In this document: positions 33,456-43,640 of the stretch, piece after piece
Layout of the letters: every line of letters begins with the position of its first letter
Position numbering within the stretch: position 1 is the first letter of the stretch
Source of the DNA: Cladocopium goreaui
Lineage: Eukaryota; Sar; Dinophyceae; Suessiales; Symbiodiniaceae
Reading direction: 5' to 3'
Assembly: GCA_947184155.2 (NCBI GenBank)
Contig: CAMXCT020002083.1
Span: forward strand, 28,501 to 92,500
DNA: 64,000 bases
The notes under the pieces: generated by a model
Database searches by the model: none
The model's input: the letters and a program-made list of their open reading frames with translations, nothing else
What the model was told of the DNA's origin: nothing
Position numbers and translations under genes: made by a program

Positions 33456-33684
33456 AACCCACATGTTTTTGATATCAATGGACGGTGTCGATAGAAATAT
33501 CAAGTTCCTTTGAGGCTATAGATATACCCATGCATAAAAAACAAATCGTTTCAAGATGTTTCAAACTGCATCCTCGGCAGGACTGAGTGACCCCGCTGGC
33601 CAAATTGCGACGTACTCTTTGCCATGGAAAAGCTGGCAGCGCATGGCTGGTTGGGCTATGTTGAGGTATCTTTCCACACATCAT
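33456..33684 (-). pseudogene. Minus-strand remnant with helix-turn-helix-like segment
   Basis: Upstream of the previous segment, and separated from it by stops, the minus strand reads SLKHLETICFLCMGISIASK, then ELDISIDTVH and a stop. The SKELDISIDTV part resembles the recognition region of a helix-turn-helix, as in DNA-transposase N-termini. Downstream residues YQKHVGCNKLYHVRH occur in another frame after the stop, which suggests decay. It may be the broken 5' part of the same element as 32936-33455; this is speculative. Confidence 0.3.
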
Positions 33685-33699
33685 CTCCTATATGTCACG

Positions 33700-34920
33700 C
33701 TTGGTTTCCATATGGTTGTTTTTTTTATCTGGTATAGTCAGATATGATGTTGATAATGATTCCAAGTGAATACATCACTTTATTGTCACCCGCTTGGAGT
33801 TACAATTATATGGGTTATGAATGTTTAAATTTTATTTAAACCCGTTCAAATCTATGTGGAATCCCTGCAGCACCCCAACGCTGCTTGATCCCAACGTTCT
33901 CTTGCGCCTGGGCTCGCTGCCGAGGGGTTGAAGGATGTGAAATTCATTGGAAATTACCATGTTGACCAAAACCCGATGTTTTTGTCACTGACCCGTTATT
34001 TTAAAAGGGTTGGATGTAAAACCCGAGGTATTGCTATAAACCCGTTATTTTTAAAGGGTTTAGAGGGTAAAGGTAGATATATATATAATATATAATTAAT
34101 ATATATATATGTGTGTGTGTGTGCGTGCGTGTGTGTTTGATTTAAATAAATTGCTTGACCAAAGGTCCTGTCTTTTTTCTACAACATTCTGCAGTACACT
34201 GTGGCCGGGTGCTGAGGGAAATGCCGTGAGCATGATAATACAAGCCACACTTTAGTCAGCACATGTCAGCACTGTGGAATCATTTGGTCATATTAGTGAT
34301 ATTCAATGATATTCATATGGATTCGAATGATATTGTTTCAAAATGTTGCACATATTTATAATATGTATGTGCGTGTGCGTGTTTCCTTCTATGAGGACCC
34401 ATGTCATAATACTGTCATATTCTTGCAGATGATTCCAACTACTTCCACAGATGGTCAATGACATCAGGTCCACAAGCTCTCTCCCACACATTGCACCCTT
34501 GCCGGCAACTTCAACAAGGTTCGGATGGACATTAAGTTTTTTGACTCCTCCAGTGGTTGAACGGACATCAGGTTAAGATGGTTTTGGAGAAAGGGCATCT
34601 CACTGTAGTTTGTATCGTGGAAATATATAGGTATATGTATAGGGTATAGGTTATTAACCCCCATGGACCCCTTATTAATTGGAGCGCCTAATTAGTGTTG
34701 GGGCTACCATTGGGGATCATTGGGGGCACCTTTAAACTTACACCATCGTTCCCACTGTTCGACAGGCTGCCACCATTGCATTGTCTCTGACCATGGGCCT
34801 GGAGGTGTCGGATATGGCTTGAGCAGCTTCGTTGATCTTCCAATCAGAAGGCTATAAATGAGCATAAGATATAGCTCTTACATGTTAAAACAAAAAAAAA
34901 GAAAATTATGGATTTGACAA
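33700..34920. other. Stretch without a recognised gene
   Basis: AT-rich sequence with short hairpin-forming repeats: ACCCGTTATTTTAAAAGGGT near 33992-34013 and a close copy near 34039-34061. A TA/TG simple repeat occupies 34076-34138. No coding segment stands out. Confidence 0.5.
34076..34138. repeat. TA/TG microsatellite
   Basis: ATATATAT runs into GTGTGTGTGCGTGCGTGTG. Confidence 0.9.
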
Positions 34921-34987
34921 ATTCAAATGGGACACGGGTCACAATGGATGAAGCTTTTAAATGCTTTTAATGCCCTTTTGATCTTCA

Positions 34988-35125
34988 GAGTTGACCCATG
35001 CCCTGATCCGATAGATCTGGGTCCCTGTGCAGTGCACCTCGCACCGCAGACGGTACCTGCTGGCTTCTATGGGCAAGTGTTTGTTCTTGCAGTTCGGATC
35101 TTAGACTTGACTCAGCAATTGGACC
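34988..35125 (+). CDS. Candidate exon, unassigned
   Basis: After an AG at about 34988 one frame reads RVDPCPDPIDLGPCAVHLAP and continues QTVPAGFYGQ. Cys/Pro spacing and lack of repeats suggest an exon, possibly of a secreted or Cys-containing protein. No neighbouring exon is identified. Confidence 0.3.
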
Positions 35126-35131
35126 AAACAT

Positions 35132-35204
35132 CAGATATCATCAGGTATCATCAGATATCATCCGGTATCATCAGGTATCATCAGATATCATCAGATACAG
35201 ATAA
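35132..35204. repeat. 10-bp repeat of ATCATCAGGT type
   Basis: About seven copies of a 10-base unit alternating ATCATCAGAT and ATCATCAGGT. Confidence 0.9.
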
Positions 35205-35344
35205 TTAATGTTATATAGGATGTTATATATATATATACATATTGCATATATATTATATATATTTATTTATTTATGATGTTTGTTTATCACATGAGCTGCG
35301 CTATAAACTCTTTATGTATTGGTGAGTAAGGGGACGGTCATAAG

Positions 35345-36415
35345 GTGGCTTCGCGTAAGCCAAAACTGCAGTGGCGTAAGAGCTGCGCAAGGTTTTTGGC
35401 TTTGAATGTTGTGCGTAAGCCTGCGTAAGGCATGCTTGAAAAGCACCTTTTGGCTAAAGAATGAAAGAAACATGAGGGTCAATATGCTTGGTCACGTTGA
35501 TGATAGTCAAATGGAAGGGAAACCGAGCTCCAGATATTGCAGACTAGGCAAAACCAGTGTGGCCACGGTTCGGTTCAGTTTTACAGGAAGTCGGTTCGGT
35601 TCCTAAACGGTTCGGTTCCAATAAGCAATATGTCCCGGCCCAACATGTGCCATTATGTGCCATACCTGCATGAGTTTTCGATTTGGTTTTTTGTTTTCAC
35701 CTGGGTGCAGTGCAGCCGAAATGTACACGCCACGGACAGTATTTCAAATGTTTGCCGCTATTGCTCCACAAGCTTGCATAGCACAACAGCACCTGAAGTG
35801 AAACCTGCTGTAAAAAAGAAACAACTGGAATTGCACACACAAGCTTACAACAGATAATTAATGTACAGATATATACAGATATATGATATATGCATGTTTT
35901 TCCATGTGCCTTAATTGGGGGCTCCCAATTTTGAAACAAAAATGTGTTTTTTCGCGTAAGGAACGCGTAAGGTATGCGTAAGGAACGCGTAAGGTATGCG
36001 TAAGGAACGCGTAAGGCCCACCTGCTTTATCTGAACAGTTGCCCCATGGCCCCGAAACGCCGCCCTTTTTCGCAATTGCAATGGAAAGAAAAACTATCAG
36101 CCAAGGCCCGAACTCTCAGCAAGCAGGCTCGAAAGCGTCGACGGCAACAGGCAACATTGAAAGCTGACGGTTCAGGCTCGTCCTCAACATCCTCTTCTTC
36201 AACATCTTCATCTTCGGATTCGACAAATGATGAACGACGCACTGAAATACTCTGTTGCAAAAAAGGCCGCGTAAGGAACGTTTCACGAAAAAAAATGATT
36301 TTGTGGTGACTTACTTTCGCGTAAGCCTTGCATAAGCCCATAGAAAGCCCAGATCCCCGCGTAAGAGAAACCCCCAATAGCGTAAGGATGCGCAAGCATG
36401 TGCGTAAGCATGTTC
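35345..36415. repeat. Block studded with GCGTAAG motifs
   Basis: GCGTAAG or GCGTAAGG occurs about sixteen times in 1.07 kb, in three groups: 35354-35425, a tight cluster at 35952-36017 with AACGCGTAAGGTAT spacing, and 36268-36405. All are in the same orientation. Outside this block I do not see the motif clustering. The groups flank the small ORF at 36046. Confidence 0.75.
36046..36309 (+). CDS. Small basic/serine-rich protein, hypothetical
   Basis: ATG 36046 lies in GCCCCATGGCC, a good start context, and gives 87 residues to a TGA. The N-terminal half is strongly basic and helical (MAPKRRPFSQLQWKEKLSAK, SKQARKRRRQQ), a probable nuclear or nucleic-acid-binding segment. The middle is a serine run (SSSTSSSSTSSSSD), and the end holds CCKKGRVRNVSRKK. 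It sits directly after the densest GCGTAAG cluster and contains one GCGTAAG itself. It could be a first exon or part of a mobile element. No family recognised. Confidence 0.4.
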   Translation: MAPKRRPFSQLQWKEKLSAKARTLSKQARKRRRQQATLKADGSGSSSTSSSSTSSSSDSTNDERRTEILCCKKGRVRNVSRKKMILW

Positions 36416-36499
36416 TTACGACCTAAGAATCTATCAAGGTTTCCAGCATGGCTCACATGTTCACGTTTGCAAGACTGAAACAGAACGCAACGACGGCAA

Positions 36500-36600
36500 A
36501 AAGTCTCCATTCCCTTCGTTCGGCCTGAGATCCTGGGCAACATCGGTGCCTTCACGATGTTCAGCATGTCCAAGGTGCCCATCCCTGGGTGTATTGGATC
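36500..36600 (+). CDS. Candidate exon, unassigned
   Basis: One frame reads IPFVRPEILGNIGAFTMFSM, then SKVPIPG. It looks coding but short, and I do not recognise it. A hairpin repeat follows at 36636. Confidence 0.3.
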
Positions 36601-36635
36601 TTTAAAGATTGGGTATGGATCAATACCTATGAAAA

Positions 36636-36690
36636 TGGCCATTTATAGTGAGTTTTCCCATTAAAAATGGTGATTTTCCATAGTTAATAT
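36636..36690. repeat. Intronic hairpin repeat family A, copy 1
   Basis: AAAATGGCCATTTATAG followed by CCCATTAAAAATGGTGATTT and CCATAGTTAAT. Related copies lie near 51697, 56430 and 57511. The left GGGTATGGATCAATA word recurs at 36690-36705. Confidence 0.6.
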
Positions 36691-36989
36691 GGGTATGGAT
36701 CAATAGCTATGAAAATACCATTTTTAGGGGAATGAAATGGAATGAACATGCATTTTAACCCAGTTATTTTTTGATGTGAACAGAAGGGGTACTATTGGTT
36801 TTGACACATGTTTAAAGATGAAAAAACAACAACTCTGTTGAAGGTCTATGAAGGTGTTTTTTATGGGTCTTGCTGGAAATTATTAGAGTCTCAATTTATG
36901 AACATATCAATATGAAAATGACATCATGAATCATGACATATCATGACCCTTTAAGAACGTTGTAGATTCGGGGTATAGCTTGATGACGT

Positions 36990-37085
36990 GATGCACAAGC
37001 CTCCGTGGAGATCAAGTTGCTTGGCAAATCGCCAGGGCAAGTGATTGGCGAAGGTAACCGTCGAGGTACAGCTGCGCAGCTCGTT
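36990..37085 (+). CDS. Candidate exon, unassigned
   Basis: One frame reads VEIKLLGKSPGQVIGEGNRR, then GTAAQL. It has a glycine-rich turn pattern but no recognised family. Flanks are AT-rich. Confidence 0.28.
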
Positions 37086-37149
37086 TGTTGTGTTTTCATT
37101 TGCTGATGTAGTTTTGTGGTATATGTGATAATATATCATACTATGTTAG

Positions 37150-38130
37150 TAATAGTATGTTATATTTATATGCAGATATTAATGGTTCATCTTGATCTAA
37201 GATTGATCAGCGCAGCAATGGACAGCACCATACCTCTCCAAAAGAATCTCCCCTGAAATTTCGCTGGGCGAATGTCGGTGCTGGCGGTGCTGGCGCTTCG
37301 AAGCCCAGGCTCCAGTGGCTCCAGTGGCTCCAGACCTTTTGATGTTCTGAGCGCTTTCATGGTCTCAATGCTTGGGCCCTCCTGGTGACATCTGGTGACT
37401 GCCAACAGCCAACATTTGCCAACCAGAAATAACAAGACTCCAAGATCTGAAATCGGAAAAGGTGGGAAAAGAATTGAAAGGAACGTACTGAAGTTGTGAA
37501 GGTTCCAGATACACCAACTGGGGTCAGGCCGCACCGTAGGATGTTGGAGAAGGAATGGCAGTGCTTAGTGATCTGTGCCCAGACTAAAGCTAGAACATGT
37601 TCTGTGGCGAGCGCAGCACAGGCTGAGGAAAATTTCTATAGAAACACGTAGAGACTACATATCTATACATTACATATCTAGCATAGCGATCCCCAATGGC
37701 CAGCCACACGGACTCGGATTCTATCCTGACGTGATTCTTAGGCACTGCCAGATACAGCGCGGCCACACCTCCTAGTTGATGTTCCAAAAGTTTGCGGAGC
37801 GCTTTTTTGTCATCATTGCAGGATTATTTAGGGACATGCAAAGATCATGAAAGCCCCATGTTGCCACATGTTTCCACATGCTACCACCGATTGATTTGAG
37901 CCGTGACCAGGCTCAAGCATGGTGGAAGGGACAGGATCATACAGGATCCCTAGAAGAGCCACATGTGGTTCCCACAGAGTGCCTCTAGAAGAAAGTCCAT
38001 TTTTGGCCAAATAAGAGTAGATACTCTGCAGAGACCATGCCAAAACATGGCACCAGGTCATACTTTTTCTCGGCATTCCAAGGTCCAAGCTTAGCCAAAT
38101 GCCATAAACGATCTTCCAGTTGCTTGATGA
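37150..38130. other. Stretch without a confident gene
   Basis: A short GGCTCCAGT triplication lies at about 37312-37335. Open frames on the minus strand at 37190-37530 have no recognised motif. Confidence 0.35.
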
Positions 38131-38142
38131 TTCTCGCAGATT

Positions 38143-39660
38143 AGTCGGAGTGAACCGGAATCCCCGTGTGGGCTACATCTTCAAAGGCTTTGAGGCTTAC
38201 TCTCCAGTGATCCAGTATTCTCTAGCAAGTGACACTGGAGAATCTTTCCGAGAAAATGGCATGCCCTGCAATGACACGCATGTGTTCAATTGATTATATA
38301 AAACATAATATAAAACATATTTTGGACCAAAATAAACTAAAAGCTCCCACGTCAGCTAACTCCGACCCCTCCCAACGATTTGGCATTTGGACAGGCCATG
38401 AGTGTCGAAGGATCAGAACGCTTGAAATGCAGCAACCCGCAGTGCGAATATTTGGTCGCAACGAACTCAGAGAAGATCCTGGGTCGCAGCGGTCGCTGAG
38501 CGGCCGCAGGTGGGTGAATCTGTTGGAGCCCTTTCGGAGCATATCGTGGCGAGGGTGTGATCAGTCGTGGCATTCACATTGGACTGGAAGATGAAGGGTT
38601 CGATATTGCCAAAGTTTAAGAGTTTAAGATTGAATTTGTTTTAATATCCACCTTCAAATTTCAGCTACGAAATGGGGAGGACTTGGGCTACAGTACAGAT
38701 TGCCAGCCAGGATTTTTTTGTACAAACAGGAGGGGTTTTGCCCCCCATTTTGTATTTGGAATCATTTTGTAGTTGATTCCTTTCAAATCATTATTTTCAT
38801 TTTGTAGTTGTATATGTTGAGTTAGTTGAAGCATCCAACATAAAATATCATTAGCATTTTGTAGTTGTACAAGTTGAATAGTTGAAGCATCCAACATAAA
38901 ATCTCAGTTGCATTTTGCATTTGAGGAGGTGAGAAGAGGTGGAAACAAGGAAACAGTGCGTGACATGTACATGGACACAAACAGATCATGAAGCTACAGA
39001 ATGCCATCTAACAAACTGCACGGGGTCAACACTTGATCCAACTAAATTCAATCATTGACAACTGCAAAATGTTCTCCGAATTTATGTTGGTCGGAACTTT
39101 GGATGGCAAAGACCCAACTACAAAATGTCATTGGGAAAAATAATGTTAGCAATTCCGACGTTCAGCTATTCTTTAACTTCAGATGCATTGGATTTTGTAA
39201 TATTTTGTAGTACTGGTTTTGAATTATCTTCCGAGCCAGTTATGTTCTTCATTTTGTAGCTGCAAAAAAAGCAACATGCACTGCATTTTGTAGTTGTGCA
39301 CCCTATGCATTCCGCTTTGTATCTACCAAAACCATTTGCACAACTCCTCCCCCCTTATCTGAACCCTGATGTTTGAATTGTATACTGTATACATACAACA
39401 TACCCTCCGGAACGTAGCTATCGAAAATCGCCATGCTGAATAGGTAAATCATGATGGACCATGTTTCACAGCTATGTTAAAAAACAAGATGGTATGTACA
39501 GTAATTATCAACTTTTGCAGCTATGTTTCTTTCCTCCTCACCTCAGGATGGGAAGTTTCTGCTGCAAGAAATGCCACATGCACTTCCGAAACTCAGCTGC
39601 GCTTGGTGGCTTTTTCAACCTGAACAAGTGGCCTGGCATTGTGGATTTCCCATCAAAGGG
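38143..39660 (+). CDS. Exons with dinoflagellate CCKKCH cysteine motif
   Basis: Three segments look coding and belong together. 38143-38299 reads LVGVNRNPRVGYIFKGFEAY and continues to an in-frame stop after DTHVFN, so it presumably splices before that. 38394-38508 reads MSVEGSERLKCSNPQCEYLV, then ATNSEKILGR. 39546-39660 reads MGSFCCKKCHMHFRNSA. The order C-x4-C, about 15-20 residues, C-C-x2-C-H matches a small cysteine motif I associate with many dinoflagellate proteins, presumably zinc-binding. The intron between the last two holds ATTTTGTAGTTG repeats. Start, stop and enzymatic identity are not known. Confidence 0.45.
38745..39340. repeat. Dispersed ATTTTGTAGTTG repeats
   Basis: ATTTTGTAGTTG or close variants recur at least seven times (38767, 38798, 38855, 38912 region, 39237, 39279 and others). 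A longer copy pair, TTGAAGCATCCAACATAAAA, lies at 38828 and 38882. All are in an apparent intron. Confidence 0.7.
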
Positions 39661-39970
39661 CTCAAAGTTTAACTGTTGAATGGGACAAAGTTGGCCAATG
39701 CCATGGAAGTACTTTGAAGATTTTGAAGTACAGCGTGAGCGTTATATAAGAATGTTGGTTGCCGATGGCCAGGGTCCCTCAATTTCTTATCGGAAAGGCC
39801 CCATGTATGTCAGTATATATTTACAATTATTCGGTCGAGGGTCCCTTAGCAATTTCTTAATGAAGATGTAAGAGCGGGGTTGCCTCTGCGCAGCTCCTTT
39901 CGTGAGTTTGACTCTGCCATCCTTGCTCCGCTTCCCAATGGCTCCTGGGCACAAAGGAACAGTTACATTG

Positions 39971-40240
39971 AGGGGCTGAATTTCTTAGTTATGTATTGAG
40001 TTGAACCCTTACCCGGTGACGTCTCCTCTACAAGGCTCTTTTAAACCATTATATACATGGTTAAGAAATTGAGGGGCTAGATTTCTTAGTTATGTATTGA
40101 ATTGAACCCTTACTCGGCGACGTTTCCTCTACACAAGGCTTTTGTAAACCCTTACATGGTTAAGAAATTGAGGGGCTAGATTTCTTAGTTATATGTATTG
40201 AATTGAACCCTTACCCGGCGAAGATCTCCGCTACACAAGG
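39971..40240. repeat. Tandem repeat of about 99 bp, three copies
   Basis: Each copy starts GAGGGGCTAGATTTCTTAGT, passes through GAACCCTTACCCGGCGA and ends GGTTAAGAAATT. Starts lie at about 39971, 40070 and 40169. The end word occurs inverted near 40540 (CCTCAATTTCTTAAC) and 39774, hinting at a larger element. Confidence 0.85.
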
Positions 40241-40265
40241 GAAGGCAAGGCAAGGCAAGCCAAGG
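40233..40265. repeat. GGCAA pentamer repeat
   Basis: AAGGCAAGGCAAGGCAAGCC and following variants. Confidence 0.85.
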
Positions 40266-40704
40266 CAACACGAGCCAAGGGTACAGATGACCTACAGTGA
40301 GTCTGGCTAGTGTCTAGCTGACGCTGTTGCCGGTAATCTTGGTGACCGTGTGGTGGCTCGAATCTAAGTTGGTCCTGCCCCCTTGCTTGTCATGCCCAAC
40401 CGTGCCACGGTTGTGCAAAGTTCATTTTGGCGGGTTTGGCTGCAAGGGAGGCTGGCTCCATTTCCCGCTCCAAATAGAATCTCTATAACTTATCTCATGG
40501 TTAAGAAAATTGAGCAGGGGCACACAGGGGCTCCAGGGTCCCTCAATTTCTTAACTTCCATTTGCATATATATATAATATATATATGTATATGTATATAT
40601 ATTTTCCACAAAACATATACGCGACGCGGCAAAAAAATCCAACCCGTCATTTTCTTATACAAGGAATTCTTTTACAGTGCTTGGACTGTACTTCCAATTT
40701 TGGG

Positions 40705-40870
40705 GACTTTTCGTCCCAGGAGGCGAATGTCGAAAGCTGAAGCACGGCGGCCTCTGCGAAAAGGCCGAAGCCCCCGCAGAGCTGCCGAGAGCCCCGGTGG
40801 TGGATCCCAAAGAGCCCTTGACCCAGGTGGGGATGGGAGACCGAAAATGCTGGCCATTGTTGGGGTATGT
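40705..40870 (+). CDS. Candidate exon, unassigned
   Basis: Two + frames are open with coding-like composition. One reads LKHGGLCEKAEAPAELPRAP and then VVDPKEPLTQVGMGD; another is Arg-rich (MSKAEARRPLRKGRSPRRAA). I cannot decide between them or name a family. A repeat-derived origin is possible. Confidence 0.28.
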
Positions 40871-41055
40871 TGGGGTTGAAACACCCCAAAAACAATTATT
40901 TTTTTTGATGTTATTTGTGATTTTGGTGGTGGAAAAAATGCATATACCCGCATACTTTCCAAATGACATTCTTATTTTTTGTTGGGAAAATGATAAACCA
41001 TTGGATATTGGGGCACCATGTTTTCAAACGTCCCAAAACTTGAGCAACGCAAATC

Positions 41056-41255
41056 AGTACACGCACACAGACACACACACACACACGCAAACACATGCTG
41101 CACGCGCACATGCACACACACACACACTTATTGCTTTTAATCGTACACAAGGAGGCAAAATGCATAGTATACAAAATGCACGCGCATGACATGACATGTA
41201 AACACACACCCACACACACAGCCCAAAATAAACAACACACACACACACTGTCGCA
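41056..41255. repeat. CA microsatellite blocks
   Basis: Several ACACAC runs at 41058-41090, 41103-41129, 41200-41220 and 41233-41250. Confidence 0.9.
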
Positions 41256-41261
41256 CCCTGC

Positions 41262-42045
41262 AGGGCCAAGAGCTGCCACCGAAGAAAAACGGCAAGAGTG
41301 GGAAGAAGAGAAACAGGCCCCGTCCACTGCAGGAGGACCTCAATGGCCCAAAAAAGGGGTGAAAATTGTCATGAATTGTCCATTAGGTGATAACAAGTGA
41401 TTAACTGGATTTGTCCGAAAATGTATTGTACGTGTACCCTCTTGTACCCCATCCATTGGTCAATCATCAATATCTCTATTTAAATGGTTATTTGGGGACA
41501 TATCCCATCTTCAGACAACTCCAACTTATTTTTCGGGCAACCTGTTTTGGAACCTGGGATTTTATGATTGTCAAATTTGCGTCTCATTTATCACATCCCT
41601 CCGTTCAACTCCGTTATGTAATTTATTGTAATTTTATACGATGGTACCTCAAAGATCCTCAGTAGAGCCACCTTTTTAGCACTGTTTTTTGAGGGCCAGT
41701 CTTAGGGTATCTTAGGGTGAAGCGATGTGGTTTTGCAGGACATGACAGGAGTTTCTTTAGCATGTTCATTCCCATGTTGCTGCCTAGGTCTGAGGGATGG
41801 GAGTGGAACGAACCTGTGGCAGAAGAGCCAGCGGGTATCTGGACAGTGGGCTGGCAGCCTGGGATCCCCTGTTTTTTGCCTTGAAGGTTTCTCTTGAAAA
41901 CCAGTGGCAGCCACGCAAAACAAGTTGAGTCGCAGGAGCGGCATGTCTCAAGCCGAACAGCAAAATATGCTCATTCGTGCGTGGGGTGCTCAGACTGAAA
42001 AGTTGCACTACCTCTTGGCACGGGCATGTGCTTCTAGTATAGTCC
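41262..42045 (+). CDS. Candidate three-exon stretch, unassigned protein
   Basis: 41262-41345 reads GPRAATEEKRQEWEEEKQAP, a charged helix. 41786-41872 reads SEGWEWNEPVAEEPAGIWTV, then GWQPGIP. 41936-42038 reads SGMSQAEQQNMLIRAWGAQ, then TEKLHYLLARACASS. All three have natural residue use and follow AG. They probably belong to one gene. No domain is recognised. A TA-flanked element begins 30 bases after the last one. Confidence 0.42.
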
Positions 42046-42073
42046 CAAAAAGCAGAAACAATAATGTTGGCTA

Positions 42074-42796
42074 TTGATTAGTGTGGCCCCCCCCTCAACA
42101 ATTTGCGGGTTCTCAATAAATCACCATTTTAGACGACCCCCCTCAACATTTTTTTAGGACAGATAGTCAACTTAAGTAAGGATTTCAATTGACATCAATC
42201 TACTCTCCATTGATGTTCCTTTTAAACCTTAAACACATATTGATAAGAAAGGATTTCAATTGAAATCAATTTACTTTCAATTCCTTTGAATCTACTTTCA
42301 ATTGATTTTCCGTTTAAACCTCAAAGAAATCTATATTGATAAGACAGGATTTTAATTGAAACCAAATTACTTTCAATTCATTTGAATCTACTTTCCATTG
42401 GTTTTCCTGTTTAATCCAAAACAAATCACCCAACAAGTTTTTGTGCACAATAGGGTAGCAGCATCGAAACAATTTCATTATTGAGGATTTGGGTCACTCA
42501 TGGGGTACCCCCTTGAAAAATTGTTTGGGAGCAGTTTTTAAATAAGGGTTTAATAAAGCATCTAATTATGTGAGAAACCTTGCATGTTCAAGGCTTTAAC
42601 ATGGATATGGTTTTCTAAAGTAAATGGACCAGCTTTACCAAAAGAAAGGTGGATAAGTTGGTGGATTTTTAGCTCCTGAAAAAATTGGATCTGAGGAACA
42701 ACTTCCACAATTTTTAGCCCCACCCCCACCATCCACAGGATATTGAATTATGATGGAAAAGAAAAATCCACAATAGTGGTCCATCACACTAATCGA
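42074..42796. mobile_element. TA-flanked TIR element, 723 bp
   Basis: The left end TTGATTAGTGTG (42074) pairs with the right end CACACTAATCGA (to 42796): 11 of 12 positions match as inverted repeats. Both are flanked by TA (42072-42073 and 42797-42798), the duplication made by Tc1/mariner-type transposases. The interior is non-coding, with internal repeats of ATTTCAATTGAAATCAAT and CTACTTTCAATTC type at 42180-42410. It is probably a non-autonomous element; short TIRs make this moderate. Confidence 0.5.
42160..42430. repeat. Diverged tandem repeat inside the 42-kb element
   Basis: Three copies of a unit with GATTTCAATTGAAATCAA, TACTTTCAATT and a TTTAAACCT-type word, spaced about 65-115 bases. 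Confidence 0.65.
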
Positions 42797-42830
42797 TACC
42801 AAACATTTTTCAGACAAGTCAAATCCCGAT

Positions 42831-43419
42831 CTCTTATGATCCCTACCGGCTTAGCCTAGGCTTTTGGGGGGGGACCTGGCAAAATGTAACTTACAATTTT
42901 CGGGTGGTTTTGGAGGCGGGGGTTAATTGTAAGTTAAAAGCTGTCAAGTAGCAAAAGTCAACGATTAAAAATGTAAGTTGCGACCCCCCTAAGCATTCCT
43001 TGGTCAAATAATTTCAGGTATTCGCCAGGAATATGTCAGGCATGTTGTGACCATTGAAATGGAGAGGGCCAACAACTAGCTAACTAGCTTACATTGTTTC
43101 TGCCTTCCACTATCTTCCACTTTTTGGTTCCTGCGTGTTCCTGCCACATTTGGCTGGATGAACCCATGCTTTGGAGGCTCGCTCAGAATCAACTTACATG
43201 AGGAAAAGACCCCCGCTCACAGAAATGGCACCTTCAAAACCCAAAAGAACATGTAACTTTCATTTGGGACGGTTTTACCTACTCAAAATGTAAGTTAATT
43301 ACATGTTTGAAGGTAGCAAATTTAAGGGTTTTTGAGAACATGTAAGTTACTGTACAATTTTGAAGGTTTTACCTACTGGGAAAGTCCCCGCCCCCCTGAA
43401 TCGGTAGGGATCTCTTATG
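42831..43419. mobile_element. hAT-like MITE with 8-bp target duplication
   Basis: CTCTTATG occurs at 42831-42838 and again at 43412-43419. Between them lies a 573-bp element (42839-43411) starting ATCCCTACCG and ending in its exact reverse complement CGGTAGGGAT. Inside each end the order repeats: a G-run with GGAC, then GTAACTTACA, reading inward. TGTAAGTTA words recur in the subterminal parts (about 42932, 42972, 43288, 43341). An 8-bp duplication plus subterminal repeats is the hAT pattern. No coding frame remains. Confidence 0.75.
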
Positions 43420-43436
43420 GGATATGAATGGATATG

Positions 43437-43522
43437 ATATATTATATTATATTATATTATATTATATATTATATATTATATTATATTATATTTTATTATA
43501 TTGTATTATATATATATATATG
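43437..43522. repeat. ATATT microsatellite
   Basis: TATTATAT units repeated for about 85 bases directly after the MITE flank. Confidence 0.9.
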
Positions 43523-43523
43523 C

Positions 43524-43640
43524 ATAGCACACGTTAAGGAGAAGGCGCATGAAGAAGATGCTGCCTACAGGCCACTATACAAGAAGGACTGCTTTCTTGT
43601 GAGTCAGGGTCTATGGAACATCGAACCTGAGAGTCGAGAG
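43524..43640 (+). CDS. Candidate exon, unassigned
   Basis: One frame reads HVKEKAHEEDAAYRPLYKKD, then CFLVSQGLWNIEPESRED. Charged and non-repetitive; probably an exon. It could precede the transporter gene or belong to another gene. Confidence 0.33.

Noticed and set aside
35225..35275. TATA-box promoter candidates in AT-rich tracts
   Set aside because: AT runs are everywhere here, and dinoflagellate promoters generally lack a TATA box, so none can be supported.
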